DNA from: an uncultured Mycoplasmatota bacterium
GTDB taxonomy: Bacteria > Bacillota_I > Bacilli_A > RF39 > UBA660
NCBI GenBank assembly: GCA_947576095.1
Contig: CANPPW010000004.1
Span: forward strand, 1 to 54,882
Length of the DNA stretch: 54,882 nucleotides
Direction: 5' to 3'
Shown: positions 1 to 8,732 of the stretch, one piece after another
Numbering within the stretch: position 1 is the stretch's first letter
Layout of the letters: each line of letters opens with the position of its first letter
The notes under the pieces: model-generated
Databases searched by the model: none
The model's input: only the letters and a program-made list of their open reading frames with translations
What the model was told of the DNA's origin: nothing
Made by a program: the position numbers and the translations under genes

Positions 1-32
1 CCCTTTTTTACTACATATGTTTTTATTCCCAT
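1..32 (-). CDS. Start of a gene running off the left edge
   Basis: An ATG at 30-32 on the minus strand is preceded by an AAGGAAG ribosome-binding site at a good distance. It opens a frame (MGIKTYVVKKG) that stays open to the window edge. It follows the small helical genes of type VII module A in the same direction, so it is probably the next member of that operon. Only about ten codons are visible, so no function can be given. Confidence 0.45.
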   Translation of the reverse strand, partial: MGIKTYVVKK

Positions 33-86
33 TTCTTTCTTCCTTTTCTTTGGTTACTCTATACATGCACTAATTAATCATCATCT

Positions 87-335
87 CTACTTACTAGATA
101 CCCTCTTTAAAACAATCGGTATAATATTTTCATTTAAATGTATTTTTAAATTTTCTAGACTTTGTCCTATCTTATCCAGGCGATTTATATCAGCCCTTTT
201 ATTATCAATTAAAATACTATCATCTAAAGTTGTTAATATGCCATCAAAATGATTATAAAAAGTAATAACATTATTTTTTATTTCATACAAATCTTGAAGT
301 ACTTTATGATATCTTTTTTTTAATTCTTCATCCAT
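87..335 (-). CDS. Small helical protein of type VII module A
   Basis: This 82-residue protein is Lys/Glu/Asp-rich and predicted largely alpha-helical, with heptad-like hydrophobic spacing. It has no signal peptide, membrane segment or WXG motif that I can see. It is the fourth gene after yukD in the run essC1-yukD-WXG-187aa-99aa-82aa, 9 bases after its predecessor, so it is almost certainly co-transcribed. Small helical partners encoded beside type VII substrates often act as secretion chaperones or heterodimer partners. That role is an inference from position and size; I do not recognise the family. Confidence 0.6.
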   Translation of the reverse strand: MDEELKKRYHKVLQDLYEIKNNVITFYNHFDGILTTLDDSILIDNKRADINRLDKIGQSLENLKIHLNENIIPIVLKRVSSK

Positions 336-344
336 ATAATCACC

Positions 345-644
345 CTACTTGTAGTCTATTATTTCTATAAATCTTTTTTCTGTTTCTTTCATGGCATTTT
401 TATATCGAATTAAGGTATTTGTTAATAGATATATATACAACCTTCGATTGTCGTCTATTTGTTTAAATATAGCTTTCATTTGTAAAATATCCTGTTCAAT
501 CAAAGAAGAGGTATCACTGATGTAACCATCTGATAAAGTATTTAAAGATTTTTCTATTTTGGATAATGTTTCCTCTTCTGATTCTATATACATAGCTATT
601 TTACTCATATGATTTTCTAATTCAGTCTCATTAATTTGATTCAT
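345..644 (-). CDS. Small helical protein of type VII module A
   Basis: This 99-residue all-helical protein reads as two long amphipathic helices with a break near residues 38-46. That is the size and layout of a WXG100 protein, but no W-x-G turn is present. An AAGGAGA ribosome-binding site lies about 11 bases before the ATG. It sits between the 187-residue and 82-residue genes of module A with short spacers. It could be a partner or antitoxin-like chaperone of the neighbouring WXG-like proteins; this is inferred from context only. Confidence 0.6.
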   Translation of the reverse strand: MNQINETELENHMSKIAMYIESEEETLSKIEKSLNTLSDGYISDTSSLIEQDILQMKAIFKQIDDNRRLYIYLLTNTLIRYKNAMKETEKRFIEIIDYK

Positions 645-660
645 ATTGGTTCCTATCTCC

Positions 661-1224
661 TTATAAAAATTGTTCTATCTCAAATTCATTAATTTTTGTT
701 ATAGATAATTTAGATAGTTTAAAGGTAACTTTCTTTTCAATATCTTCTATTATATTATAATATTCCCTGATTTTTTCTCTTGAAACTTGCAGATCTATAT
801 TTATTTTTTCATATTCGTCTATTTGCTTATCAATTTTATTTTTTAATTCTGAATCAAATGATATATCTAAATCTTTATATTTTTTCAAAATCATTTCAAT
901 TTCTGATAATAAAAAATCATATTTTTCGATCACAGCATCTTTGGTTTCTAAATCACACGTAATTTTTTTTCCCAATTCTTTATATCTTGTTAGAATAAAA
1001 AAAAATAAATCTCTACGATCTTTTATATTCCCCACGAGAACCTCTGTTTTGTTCTTTTCTTTTTCTATAGCATCATAAAACTTTACTGCCTTATTATCAT
1101 GCCAATATACGGAAGAGGAGGTAATTGTATTAAACAGATTGGATTTGATCTGTTCATATAATTCAATCAACTGGTCTAATTTTGTGATTTCTTGGTCCAA
1201 TTCTTCAATATCTATCTTAACCAT
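661..1224 (-). CDS. WXG-like N-terminal protein with helical extension
   Basis: I place the start at the ATG at 1222-1224, because an AGGTG ribosome-binding site precedes it. A 15-codon upstream extension of the frame lacks such a site. The product is 187 residues. Its first ~90 residues look like a WXG100 helical hairpin: the turn reads Y-W41-H42-D43 and is followed by A and F at the spacing seen in W-x-G...A...F proteins. Residues ~95-187 form long, Lys/Glu-rich coiled-coil helices. There is no signal peptide, as expected for type VII substrates. It may be a substrate or an LXG-like effector scaffold without a toxin domain; the role is inferred. Confidence 0.65.
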   Translation of the reverse strand: MVKIDIEELDQEITKLDQLIELYEQIKSNLFNTITSSSVYWHDNKAVKFYDAIEKEKNKTEVLVGNIKDRRDLFFFILTRYKELGKKITCDLETKDAVIEKYDFLLSEIEMILKKYKDLDISFDSELKNKIDKQIDEYEKINIDLQVSREKIREYYNIIEDIEKKVTFKLSKLSITKINEFEIEQFL

Positions 1225-1314
1225 TACATTCACCTGTATTCTTTTTCCCAAATATATAGCTATTATCAAAATAATAACTATATATTTAGAAAAAAGGATT
1301 TTTCTAAATACTTT

Positions 1315-1956
1315 TTATTTACCTGTAAAAGCAGCTTCAATTTTACCTTTAGTATCACCATATTGTGCAACAGTCTGGTCAATTGCAGATTTTACAGCGC
1401 CAGTCATTTCAGTAGTAGTACTTTCTAAATTCGTTTTAATACTAGATAAAGATGAAACTAAGTTTGCTTCCTGACTACCACCTACAAATCCACAATTTTG
1501 TACAGCAGAAGTTGCCTTTTCAAGTGCTGCACTTGCACTAGATGTGATTTGTGATAATGATGCAACTACACCTGGAGTTGATTCTACATCAACACCTCTA
1601 GTTCCTCCAATATTTTCCTGAATATTACCAACATCAATTTGGGTATTATTTGGCGTAAAAGCCACTGTACTATACTCTGTTTTTGTATCAGCTGCCCAAT
1701 TACGTGCAGCACTATTCATAGCGTCTGCTACACTCTCAAAAATTGTTGTAGTTTGTTTTACTAAACTATCAATCGCTGGTTTAAATTTGTTTGTAAAAAA
1801 GTCCTGAGCATCTTTACAAGCCCATTTATCTGCCATACCATCTACAAACTTATTTTGCATTTCAGTAGTAAGTGCTCTTATTAAATCTTCATACGCACTT
1901 GTAACTCCATTAATTGATGTACTAACTAATTGTGGATCAAATCCAGTTAATGCCAT
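1315..1956 (-). CDS. Long WXG100-like type VII secretion substrate
   Basis: This 213-residue protein starts with a helical region containing W45-A46-C47 followed by A and FF. This is a variant of the W-x-G turn in which Gly is replaced by Cys. A second half (about 100-213) is Ser/Thr/Ala/Gly-rich with another helical pair and a second cysteine, C155. It has a strong GGGAGG ribosome-binding site and a probable promoter of its own at 2007-2035, which suits an abundant secreted protein. Canonical WXG100 proteins are about 100 residues, so this is roughly double length. The Cys pair might form a disulfide after export; that is inference. It lies directly downstream of yukD and essC1. Confidence 0.75.
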   Translation of the reverse strand: MALTGFDPQLVSTSINGVTSAYEDLIRALTTEMQNKFVDGMADKWACKDAQDFFTNKFKPAIDSLVKQTTTIFESVADAMNSAARNWAADTKTEYSTVAFTPNNTQIDVGNIQENIGGTRGVDVESTPGVVASLSQITSSASAALEKATSAVQNCGFVGGSQEANLVSSLSSIKTNLESTTTEMTGAVKSAIDQTVAQYGDTKGKIEAAFTGK

Positions 1957-2006
1957 ATTTTCTACCTCCCTAAATTCATAAGCTATCTTGTAACTTATCT
2001 ATTTTG

Positions 2007-2035
2007 ATAATAGCATAATTATATTACCTGCGCAA
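2007..2035 (-). promoter_or_regulatory. Probable sigma-A promoter of the long WXG gene
   Basis: On the minus strand TTGCGC and TATTAT are separated by 17 bases, about 50 bases before the start codon of the 213-residue WXG protein. An overlapping TATAAT is also present. It would allow expression of the substrate independent of essC1. Confidence 0.5.
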
Positions 2036-2071
2036 CACACATTGTCACAATTTTACAAATGTTTTTATGTT

Positions 2072-2347
2072 TTACACTATTTTGGTATGATCGCAGAGTA
2101 AAACAAGTTCTGTTCCATTGCGAATATCTGTCTCTATCACAATGTCATTATTATTATAAATGGTCCCACTTGTTTTATTAATTAGAAAAAAGGTATCTTT
2201 TATATCTAATCCAACCCCTGTTAAATCTGAGATAGATTTTACCATTAATTTATTGATTTTCCAAATCAATTCATTTACTGGAATAAATAAATCAAAATTA
2301 CGATCTAAAGCGGGAACCAATAATTTAATCAACACTTTATTTTCCAT
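2072..2347 (-). CDS. yukD: YukD/EsaB-like ubiquitin-fold protein (module A)
   Basis: The 91-residue product has the beta-rich pattern of the YukD/EsaB ubiquitin-like family that accompanies EssC in Bacillota type VII systems: an N-terminal strand, a P-x-x-x-x-x-D-L-F-I-P turn, one helix, then short strands ending in L-V-L-L. The ATG at 2345-2347 is chosen over one 9 bases upstream because an AAGGTGA ribosome-binding site lies just before it, inside the end of essC1. The two genes overlap by 11 bases, implying translational coupling. YukD proteins are cytoplasmic or membrane-proximal regulators of secretion; the exact role is unsettled. Confidence 0.75.
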   Translation of the reverse strand: MENKVLIKLLVPALDRNFDLFIPVNELIWKINKLMVKSISDLTGVGLDIKDTFFLINKTSGTIYNNNDIVIETDIRNGTELVLLCDHTKIV

Positions 2348-5300
2348 TTTCTTCACCTTCTTTAGGAAAAAAATCTATATATTTTACCAGAGAAATACTT
2401 CCATCCTGGAAAAAATATCCCATATCGTTTTTATAATCTTTTTGCATCTCCCTATTCATTTGTCCAACTCTTAATACACTTTGTTCAGAAACACCTTTTC
2501 CTATCCAAAAACCACTGGTTGGATTAAAAGTCTGGGTATACCAAGATTCAAAGGCAAATCCTTTTAATTTTAAAGCATCATCGACAATAAGTAAAAACAT
2601 TCTTTCATATTTTTTCATATTTTCAACAATCTTAGTAAAACGATCTTTTTCTTGAAGCTTTGTCATAAATCGATTGACTCCATAAAGAATAACTACAATA
2701 TAACCACTATCTTTAGATTCCATTTTTTCTTTTAAAAGAATATCGATTTGCTCTAAATATGCATCAAAATTGCTGTTACAATATCCATTGACCATACTTT
2801 TACAAGGTTCAAGCAATGTCAAAGAATCAATAAGTATTGTTTGCAGATCTTTGATTTGATAAAAAAGATAAAGTAAACTTTGCATAAAAGGATTGATATT
2901 AATAAGCTTATTGGAAGAAATAATGGTTCCTGTATCCATAGTAAAATCATAATAAGCAAGATGTAAATCTCTTTTTGTAATACCAATTGGTATACTTTTT
3001 AATGATCCTGTAAAACTTCCAATTTCCCTAAAGGTTACTACATCAGGAAGAGACGGAATTTTAAGAGCTCTATCTTTTTCACGTAACTTTATTTGATTTA
3101 TAAATCGAATTAAATATTCATTTAATATATTTTCATCCTCAACAATAGAAGCCGTTTGAAATTCATGAATACCATCTTTTAAAAAGAATCCTCTACCCAA
3201 AACATCTCTAGGTCCTGATTTTACCTTTGAACCAAATAAGCTCATATAATCTGTTACATCTTTTAGTTTTAATGCATATATATTTTTACAATTTTGAGAA
3301 ACTTTATTATGTACAGAATTAATTCCATTTGCAGTGATAATATAAATGATTCCATACCTTTCAGAATCACGAATCAACTCTGGCAATTCATCAAATAGGG
3401 TTTGATTATTTTCATATACAGAATCATAATTATTAATGATAATGACTTTCAAAGGTAATTTTTTTGAACTATTTTTAACATAGTTCTCATATTCACCACC
3501 ATAATCTACAAAAAGTTTTTTTCGATTTTTAATTTCCTCGCGAATTAGTTTAAATAAATTATTATATCTTTCCTCCTCACCACTAAATACCATACCTCCG
3601 ATATGAGGTACACTCTGATACCTTCTAAGTGATTCAGACCCATAATCTAGAATATAGTACTGAATTTCATTAACAGAATAATTTTGTATAGTAGAGAAAA
3701 TGATTGTATTTAAGAGCATTTCCCTTTCACTACCATCTGTTCCATAAATAATTGTATTCCCATCTTCTAGAAAATGATAAACAACAAGACCTTGTTCTTG
3801 TTTTTCCGGCGCATCATACTCACCAATAACAGCTTTTACTTGATATGGATTGACCTCTACATTATATTTTTGATATAAATCATTTACTAAAATAATATCT
3901 GGAATATTATCAAGCCATAAACGTTTTGCTCTTTTACCTGTCATATTAGCAACCTCAAGAATATTATTCATAATAGCCGCAAGTTGCTCCCCTCTTGCCT
4001 CTATTTTATTTCCACTACCTGCCTGAATGCTTTTTATAATCTGACCAATCGATCCAATAAAATTAACACTTTTATCGACTTCCTTTACAATTTTTTCAGA
4101 AGGATAATATTTTGCACCACAAAAACCCGATTGTCCTAAAGCAAAATATTCATCATAACCTACTTGTAAATAAAATCTTCCTGCTTGTTTCAAACTAGCT
4201 GCTTCTGGTCTTTTTAGCATCTCCCTACTATCTGCTGCATCTTGTACTTTTAAACATACTCTAAATTTTGTATTAGACCATATTTGGTCATTCACAACGC
4301 CACTTGGTTTTTGTGTAGCCAAAATCAAATGAACTCCTAGACTTCGTCCAATACGAGCGATAGAAATTAAATTATCCATAAATTCTGGTTGTTGACTTTT
4401 TAACTCAGCAAATTCATCACTTATAATAATCAAATGCGGAATCGGTTCGCTCAGTTTTCCTTCATGATAGAATTTTTGATATTTATAAATGTCTATAGTG
4501 CTTTGGTCAAGTTTATCTCTTGCTTCATTGAAAATATGTTGTCTTCTTTTTACTTCACTATCAATACTAACAAGAGTCCTTTTCATCTCTGCTTTATCAA
4601 GATTGGTAATTGTTCCAGCCAAATGTGGCAAACGAATACCTGTTTTTTTATTTTCAAAAGCAAAAGCAAGTCCACCACCTTTATAATCGATTAAAATAAA
4701 AGCTACATCTTCAGGACTATAATTAATGGCCATTGACAATATATAGGTGATAATAAATTCACTTTTCCCAGATCCTGTCATTCCAGCTATAAGACCATGA
4801 GGGCCATGAAATTTTTCATGTAAATCTAAATACATCAAATCATGATTCTCATCTATTCCCACTTCTGCTCGTAATGATTGTGTAGAATCATTCATATTCC
4901 ATCTATTTAAAATATTTAGTTGTTCTACTTTCCCTACTTTCTCCATTTCCAAAAAAGAAATAGCATCTGGTAAATTTGCAATTCCCTGTTCAAATTCAAT
5001 GGGAATATTAGATAACACTTTTGCAACAGAAAGCATATCTACAGTGTATTCAATTTCGTCCTGAAAACTAATTGTCTCTTGATTCTCATAAGAATTTTTC
5101 AAAACTCCAGATTTATTAGTACTACTCATTGTGATAAAGTTAGAACATTTGCTAGGTAATTTTGAAAGTCTATCTTCTAAGATAATCAAACTAAACCCGA
5201 TATTTTCATCTACTTCTGTTATATTCTTAATCAAATCTAACTTTTTAACCATAGTATAATCATCCACAATAATTAGATAATATGGTTTAATAGTAGTAGG

Positions 5301-6908
5301 TTTATCTTTGGCATTAGAAATGCGAAAATTAAATTCTCCCATCAAATATTCAGATAAATTTTTTGCTTCTTCCTTATTTGCAGAAAAGAAACGTATGTTT
5401 TTAGCATTATTAAAGGTATGATTATCATATCTTAAATAATCCCATCTACTTTTTTTCATCTCATTTGTAAACAATACAATCTTTAAATCTTCATAACTAT
5501 AAAACGTCATAAATTGTAACAAAATATTATCTATAAAATAGGATTTTTTATGATCATTTCCAATAATAGCTGTAATATAATTTTCATAAAAGGAATACTC
5601 CATAGGAACATTTTTTATATATTTATATTTTTCAACAGTCGCATCCGCTTTTTTCTTTAGATCACTTTCTTCAATGGAAAAACCACCCTTTGGATAATTA
5701 ATTTTAACATTCAAAGGAACATCCCCTGTGCCAATACGAGCTACAAGGAAATCACTTTGCTCAATTCTTTTATCCCATAAGTGAAAATTCTTATTCGCTA
5801 CAATTTGAAGACACTCTTTCACTGTAAGCAAATTTTCTATTAAGATAGATCTTTGAACAATCATCTCAGATTCCAATTCTTTTTCTTTTTCTTTCAAATA
5901 AGACTCATATGCCTGAATAGTTTTCTCTTTTCTTTTCTTTTCCATTCTCTTATTATACATGTTCGTGACAATTGGCCAGAGCAATGTAGAAATTAACATA
6001 ACAGATCCTGTAACTAGTTGTGGCCAACATCGAGAAATTGTAGTTTCCCCTCTTTGTAATTGTAAAACAGTATTAATTAGCATAACAACAGACATAATTC
6101 CCATTGTCATCATGGGTCCAATTGTCAAAATAAGGGGGAGTGTTTGCCTATCTGTTTGTGCTGGAGGAGCGTCAATATCTATTTCTTTTGTTTCAATCAT
6201 TCGTCTAATACGAGGGGATTTGGAAAAATATTCATCTTCTTTGTAAAGATTTTCATCTTTTATATCCCTATTTTTATAAGATTCATTTTGAATCAATCGT
6301 AAAGGATTTAATTTGGCCACTTCTTTATTAATAGAAACGGAATCGCCTGGATTATTCATCAGTAATAGATTAGGTAAAAATAACATTTTCAAACCATATA
6401 TATCTAAAGAATCTCCTGGATTCAAATAACATTTTTCTGTTTTTATAGCCCTCTGGTTGATATATATATTAATATTTTTATTTTTTTCTAATATAAAGGA
6501 TCCATCTTCATATTTAACTTTTACAATTAAATCTTTTAATAAATAACAACTATACCAGATATTACAAGTATTATGATTTCCTATAGTAAGTTCAACAGAT
6601 TGATCATAAGAATAGGTTGTAAATGTGTTTTCATAAGCCTTACTAATATATATTAAATATTTGGTATCATTTCTTCTTAAAGTATAAAACGTATGAATTG
6701 TTAAAGGTAAATAATTTACATATTCCCGATTTCCACCAATTATTTGAACCTCTTCTGTTGCATATAAAACCCATCTTCCTTCTCTAGATTCAATATTAAT
6801 TAATTTCGCTTCTTCATCAGGATTTTCATCAAAACTAAAACTACCTGATACTTGAGTAGGTAAATGGAAATAAACAATTTTATCTGGTAAATAAAGTGTA
6901 ACCTTCAT
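2337..6908 (-). CDS. essC: EssC type VII secretion ATPase, paralog 1
   Basis: This 1523-residue protein has the full EssC layout. It has two FHA-like domains (about 1-90 and 100-185), two membrane helices (about 258-282 and 295-316), then three tandem FtsK/SpoIIIE ATPase domains. The first ATPase domain is intact: Walker A ends in G714-K715-S716 and Walker B in D831-E832. In the second domain the P-loop is degenerate, reading G-T-D-G-S-E1061-R1062-E1063 where GKT/S is expected. The third is also degenerate, as is common. EssC is the membrane motor that recognises and exports WXG-type substrates. It has its own promoter and leads the module A operon. Its paralog at 12597-17177 differs most clearly in keeping the second P-loop. 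Confidence 0.93.
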   Translation of the reverse strand: MKVTLYLPDKIVYFHLPTQVSGSFSFDENPDEEAKLINIESREGRWVLYATEEVQIIGGNREYVNYLPLTIHTFYTLRRNDTKYLIYISKAYENTFTTYSYDQSVELTIGNHNTCNIWYSCYLLKDLIVKVKYEDGSFILEKNKNINIYINQRAIKTEKCYLNPGDSLDIYGLKMLFLPNLLLMNNPGDSVSINKEVAKLNPLRLIQNESYKNRDIKDENLYKEDEYFSKSPRIRRMIETKEIDIDAPPAQTDRQTLPLILTIGPMMTMGIMSVVMLINTVLQLQRGETTISRCWPQLVTGSVMLISTLLWPIVTNMYNKRMEKKRKEKTIQAYESYLKEKEKELESEMIVQRSILIENLLTVKECLQIVANKNFHLWDKRIEQSDFLVARIGTGDVPLNVKINYPKGGFSIEESDLKKKADATVEKYKYIKNVPMEYSFYENYITAIIGNDHKKSYFIDNILLQFMTFYSYEDLKIVLFTNEMKKSRWDYLRYDNHTFNNAKNIRFFSANKEEAKNLSEYLMGEFNFRISNAKDKPTTIKPYYLIIVDDYTMVKKLDLIKNITEVDENIGFSLIILEDRLSKLPSKCSNFITMSSTNKSGVLKNSYENQETISFQDEIEYTVDMLSVAKVLSNIPIEFEQGIANLPDAISFLEMEKVGKVEQLNILNRWNMNDSTQSLRAEVGIDENHDLMYLDLHEKFHGPHGLIAGMTGSGKSEFIITYILSMAINYSPEDVAFILIDYKGGGLAFAFENKKTGIRLPHLAGTITNLDKAEMKRTLVSIDSEVKRRQHIFNEARDKLDQSTIDIYKYQKFYHEGKLSEPIPHLIIISDEFAELKSQQPEFMDNLISIARIGRSLGVHLILATQKPSGVVNDQIWSNTKFRVCLKVQDAADSREMLKRPEAASLKQAGRFYLQVGYDEYFALGQSGFCGAKYYPSEKIVKEVDKSVNFIGSIGQIIKSIQAGSGNKIEARGEQLAAIMNNILEVANMTGKRAKRLWLDNIPDIILVNDLYQKYNVEVNPYQVKAVIGEYDAPEKQEQGLVVYHFLEDGNTIIYGTDGSEREMLLNTIIFSTIQNYSVNEIQYYILDYGSESLRRYQSVPHIGGMVFSGEEERYNNLFKLIREEIKNRKKLFVDYGGEYENYVKNSSKKLPLKVIIINNYDSVYENNQTLFDELPELIRDSERYGIIYIITANGINSVHNKVSQNCKNIYALKLKDVTDYMSLFGSKVKSGPRDVLGRGFFLKDGIHEFQTASIVEDENILNEYLIRFINQIKLREKDRALKIPSLPDVVTFREIGSFTGSLKSIPIGITKRDLHLAYYDFTMDTGTIISSNKLININPFMQSLLYLFYQIKDLQTILIDSLTLLEPCKSMVNGYCNSNFDAYLEQIDILLKEKMESKDSGYIVVILYGVNRFMTKLQEKDRFTKIVENMKKYERMFLLIVDDALKLKGFAFESWYTQTFNPTSGFWIGKGVSEQSVLRVGQMNREMQKDYKNDMGYFFQDGSISLVKYIDFFPKEGEENGK

Positions 6909-6934
6909 TCCTAGGACCCCTCCTATTTTCTATT

Positions 6935-7660
6935 TTGTATTATAGCATACCTCCATACTCGTTCGCAAGATACATGCTTTTTAATTTATCATATCAAAAT
7001 ATAGACCTAAATAAAATCCATAACATATTTATTTCACATAAACATATTGATCATCTTTTGGGAATGATATGGATATATAGATATGTAGATATCGCTATGG
7101 GAAAAGGTATATATGATGGAACTTTAAATATATATTATCACGATGAAGTTGCTAAAATCATTAGGGATCAAATTCATACTTTACTTCGAAAAGAGCAACA
7201 AAGATTTATTGATAAAAGAATACTCATCCATATTGTGAATGATCATCAAAAAGAAAAAATTTTAAATTATGAGTTAGAATTTTTAGACATACTATCCAAA
7301 AGTGATAAACAATATGGTTTTAAAACAACATTAAATAATGGTAAAACCATTTGTTTTCTAGGCGTTGAATCTTTAGATGAAAGATTATATGATGATATAA
7401 GAAATAGCGATTATGTATTACATGAAGCTTTTTGTTTAGAAATAGAAGCAGATAAATTTAAAGCACGGAAAAAAAATCATGATACTGTAAAATCTGCTAG
7501 TATAAAAGCTCAAAACATTGAAGCTAAAAATCTAATATTATGGCATACCCATGAAAATCTAAAAAATCAAAGACAAACTAAATATCTAAAAGAGGCAAAA
7601 AAATATTTCAAGGGAAATGTGTATGTACCAAATGATTTCGATATCATTAATCTTATATAA
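6935..7660 (+). pseudogene. 5'-truncated metallo-beta-lactamase (RNase Z-like) gene
   Basis: The frame encodes a metallo-beta-lactamase-fold hydrolase with H-K-H-I-D-H (the HxHxDH metal site), a later D-Y-V-L-H-E-A-F and a C-terminal W-H-T-H. These resemble tRNase Z-type proteins. The first ~35 residues of the fold (the beta strands before the HxHxDH helix) are absent. Homology starts right at the beginning of the frame, which opens with TTG at 6935, runs through the essC1 promoter and has its first ATG at 6974 without a ribosome-binding site. The gene therefore looks decapitated by the essC1 module. It is otherwise uninterrupted, so recent truncation or residual expression are both possible. 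It is one of only a few plus-strand genes. Confidence 0.7.
6939..6968 (-). promoter_or_regulatory. Promoter of essC1 module
   Basis: Minus-strand TTGCGA and a perfect TATAAT are separated by 18 bases, about 30 bases before the essC1 ATG. The ATG has a GGAGG ribosome-binding site. The promoter lies inside the 5' end of the truncated plus-strand hydrolase frame. Confidence 0.7.
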
Positions 7661-7675
7661 AAATTAAACCATTAT

Positions 7676-7703
7676 AAAAGGGATGAAAAAAATCATCCCT
7701 TTT
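7676..7703. terminator. Bidirectional intrinsic terminator
   Basis: An 11-bp stem (AAAAGGGATGA / TCATCCCTTTT) with a short A/T loop lies between the convergent hydrolase remnant and rpsR. Flanking A and T tracts let it work from either side. Confidence 0.75.
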
Positions 7704-7728
7704 AGTATCATTAAATATTATTAAAAGC

Positions 7729-7950
7729 TTATTTTACAAATGGAATAAATGCCATAAAACGAGCTTTTTTTACTTCACCAGCAATAAATCTTTGATGTCT
7801 AGCACAGTTTCCTGTAGCTCTTCTAGGTAAAATTTTAGCTTTATCAGCACTAATATATTTTTTAATGATCTCAGTATCTTTATAATTTACCGTTTTACCA
7901 GTACACATTTGACATACTTTTTTTCTTCTTTTATTATGAAAATCTGCCAT
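7729..7950 (-). CDS. rpsR: 30S ribosomal protein S18
   Basis: This 73-residue protein has typical S18 features: a basic N-terminus, a C-x-x-C pair (C15-C18), I-S-A-D-K-A-K-I-L-P-R-R and the G-N-C-A-R-H-Q-R segment. S18 binds S6 on the platform of the small subunit. It is the last gene of rpsF-ssb-rpsR, the standard Bacillota operon order, 16 bases after ssb, and is followed by a terminator. Confidence 0.97.
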   Translation of the reverse strand: MADFHNKRRKKVCQMCTGKTVNYKDTEIIKKYISADKAKILPRRATGNCARHQRFIAGEVKKARFMAFIPFVK

Positions 7951-7966
7951 TTTATTTCCTCCTTAA

Positions 7967-8425
7967 TTAGTCTAAGAAGTTATCATCGATAGAAACACTA
8001 TCCCCAAATTCAGCAAACGGATCCTCATCAACATTTACCGCATTTGTATTTTGATAATCATATGGACTTGGCTCAGAAGATACAGTATCGTGATTATTTC
8101 TTTGATTTTTGCTTTCCAAAAATTGTACAGAATCTGCAACAACCTCTACTGTATACCTTTTATTTCCATCTTTATCATCATAACTTCCTGTTTGTATTCT
8201 TCCTTCAATAGCTACAAGGCTACCTTTATCTAAAAAATTACATACGTTTTCAGCTTGTTTTCTCCAAACTACAATATTAATAAAATCTGTCTCCCTTTGG
8301 CCATCTTTTCCTGCAAATGTACGATTTACAGCAAGGGAAAATCTTGTTACAGGTAGATTAGAACCTCCTGTATATCTTAATTCTGGTTTGGCCGTTAAAC
8401 GACCAATCAGCATTGCTCGATTCAT
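7967..8425 (-). CDS. ssb: Single-stranded DNA-binding protein
   Basis: This 152-residue protein has an N-terminal OB fold (M-N-R-A-M-L-I-G-R-L-T through about residue 105), then a polar linker and an acidic tail. It coats single-stranded DNA at forks and recruits partners through its C-terminal tip. The tip here reads D-D-N-F-L-D and not the usual D-D-x-(L/I)-P-F, so the terminal Pro-Phe is missing. The stop is an in-frame TAA, so this is not a sequence-end artefact. It lies between rpsF and rpsR. Confidence 0.97.
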   Translation of the reverse strand: MNRAMLIGRLTAKPELRYTGGSNLPVTRFSLAVNRTFAGKDGQRETDFINIVVWRKQAENVCNFLDKGSLVAIEGRIQTGSYDDKDGNKRYTVEVVADSVQFLESKNQRNNHDTVSSEPSPYDYQNTNAVNVDEDPFAEFGDSVSIDDNFLD

Positions 8426-8441
8426 CCTATTACCTCTTTTC

Positions 8442-8732
8442 TTACTTTTCTAATTTAGTAATTAAATGACGAACAACGTCATTACTGATTAAAGCTAAAC
8501 GATCAAATTCTTTAATGGCTTTATCATCTGCAGCTTCTATTTCAAATAAAAAGTAATATCCACTTTTCATCTTTTTAATTTCATATGCAAATTCTTTTTG
8601 ACCCATTTCCTTAAATTCTGTAATTGTAGCTCCATTTGAAGTTAAAATATTCTCGAAGTTTTTTGCAACTTTTTTAATTTCATCTTCACCAAGTGTTGCT
8701 CTTACAATAAACATAATTTCATAGTTTCTCAT
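8442..8732 (-). CDS. rpsF: 30S ribosomal protein S6
   Basis: This 96-residue S6 has the M-R-x-Y-E-I-M-F-I-V start and the conserved K-x-x-x-G-x-Y-F-L-F core. It pairs with S18 in the 30S platform. It is first in the rpsF-ssb-rpsR operon, with a GGAGG ribosome-binding site and a consensus promoter at 8798-8826. Confidence 0.97.
   Translation of the reverse strand: MRNYEIMFIVRATLGEDEIKKVAKNFENILTSNGATITEFKEMGQKEFAYEIKKMKSGYYFLFEIEAADDKAIKEFDRLALISNDVVRHLITKLEK

Noticed and set aside
1139-1474. Plus-strand frames opposite the type VII small genes
   Set aside because: They lack ribosome-binding sites, are antisense to genes with good starts and family motifs, and have composition typical of shadow frames.
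4434-4694. Plus-strand frames within essC1 and essC2
   Set aside because: They are antisense to the conserved ATPase domains and have no start signals of their own.
6935-7660. Intact metallo-hydrolase gene
   Set aside because: It lacks the N-terminal strands of the fold, has no ribosome-binding site and its frame opens inside the essC1 promoter.
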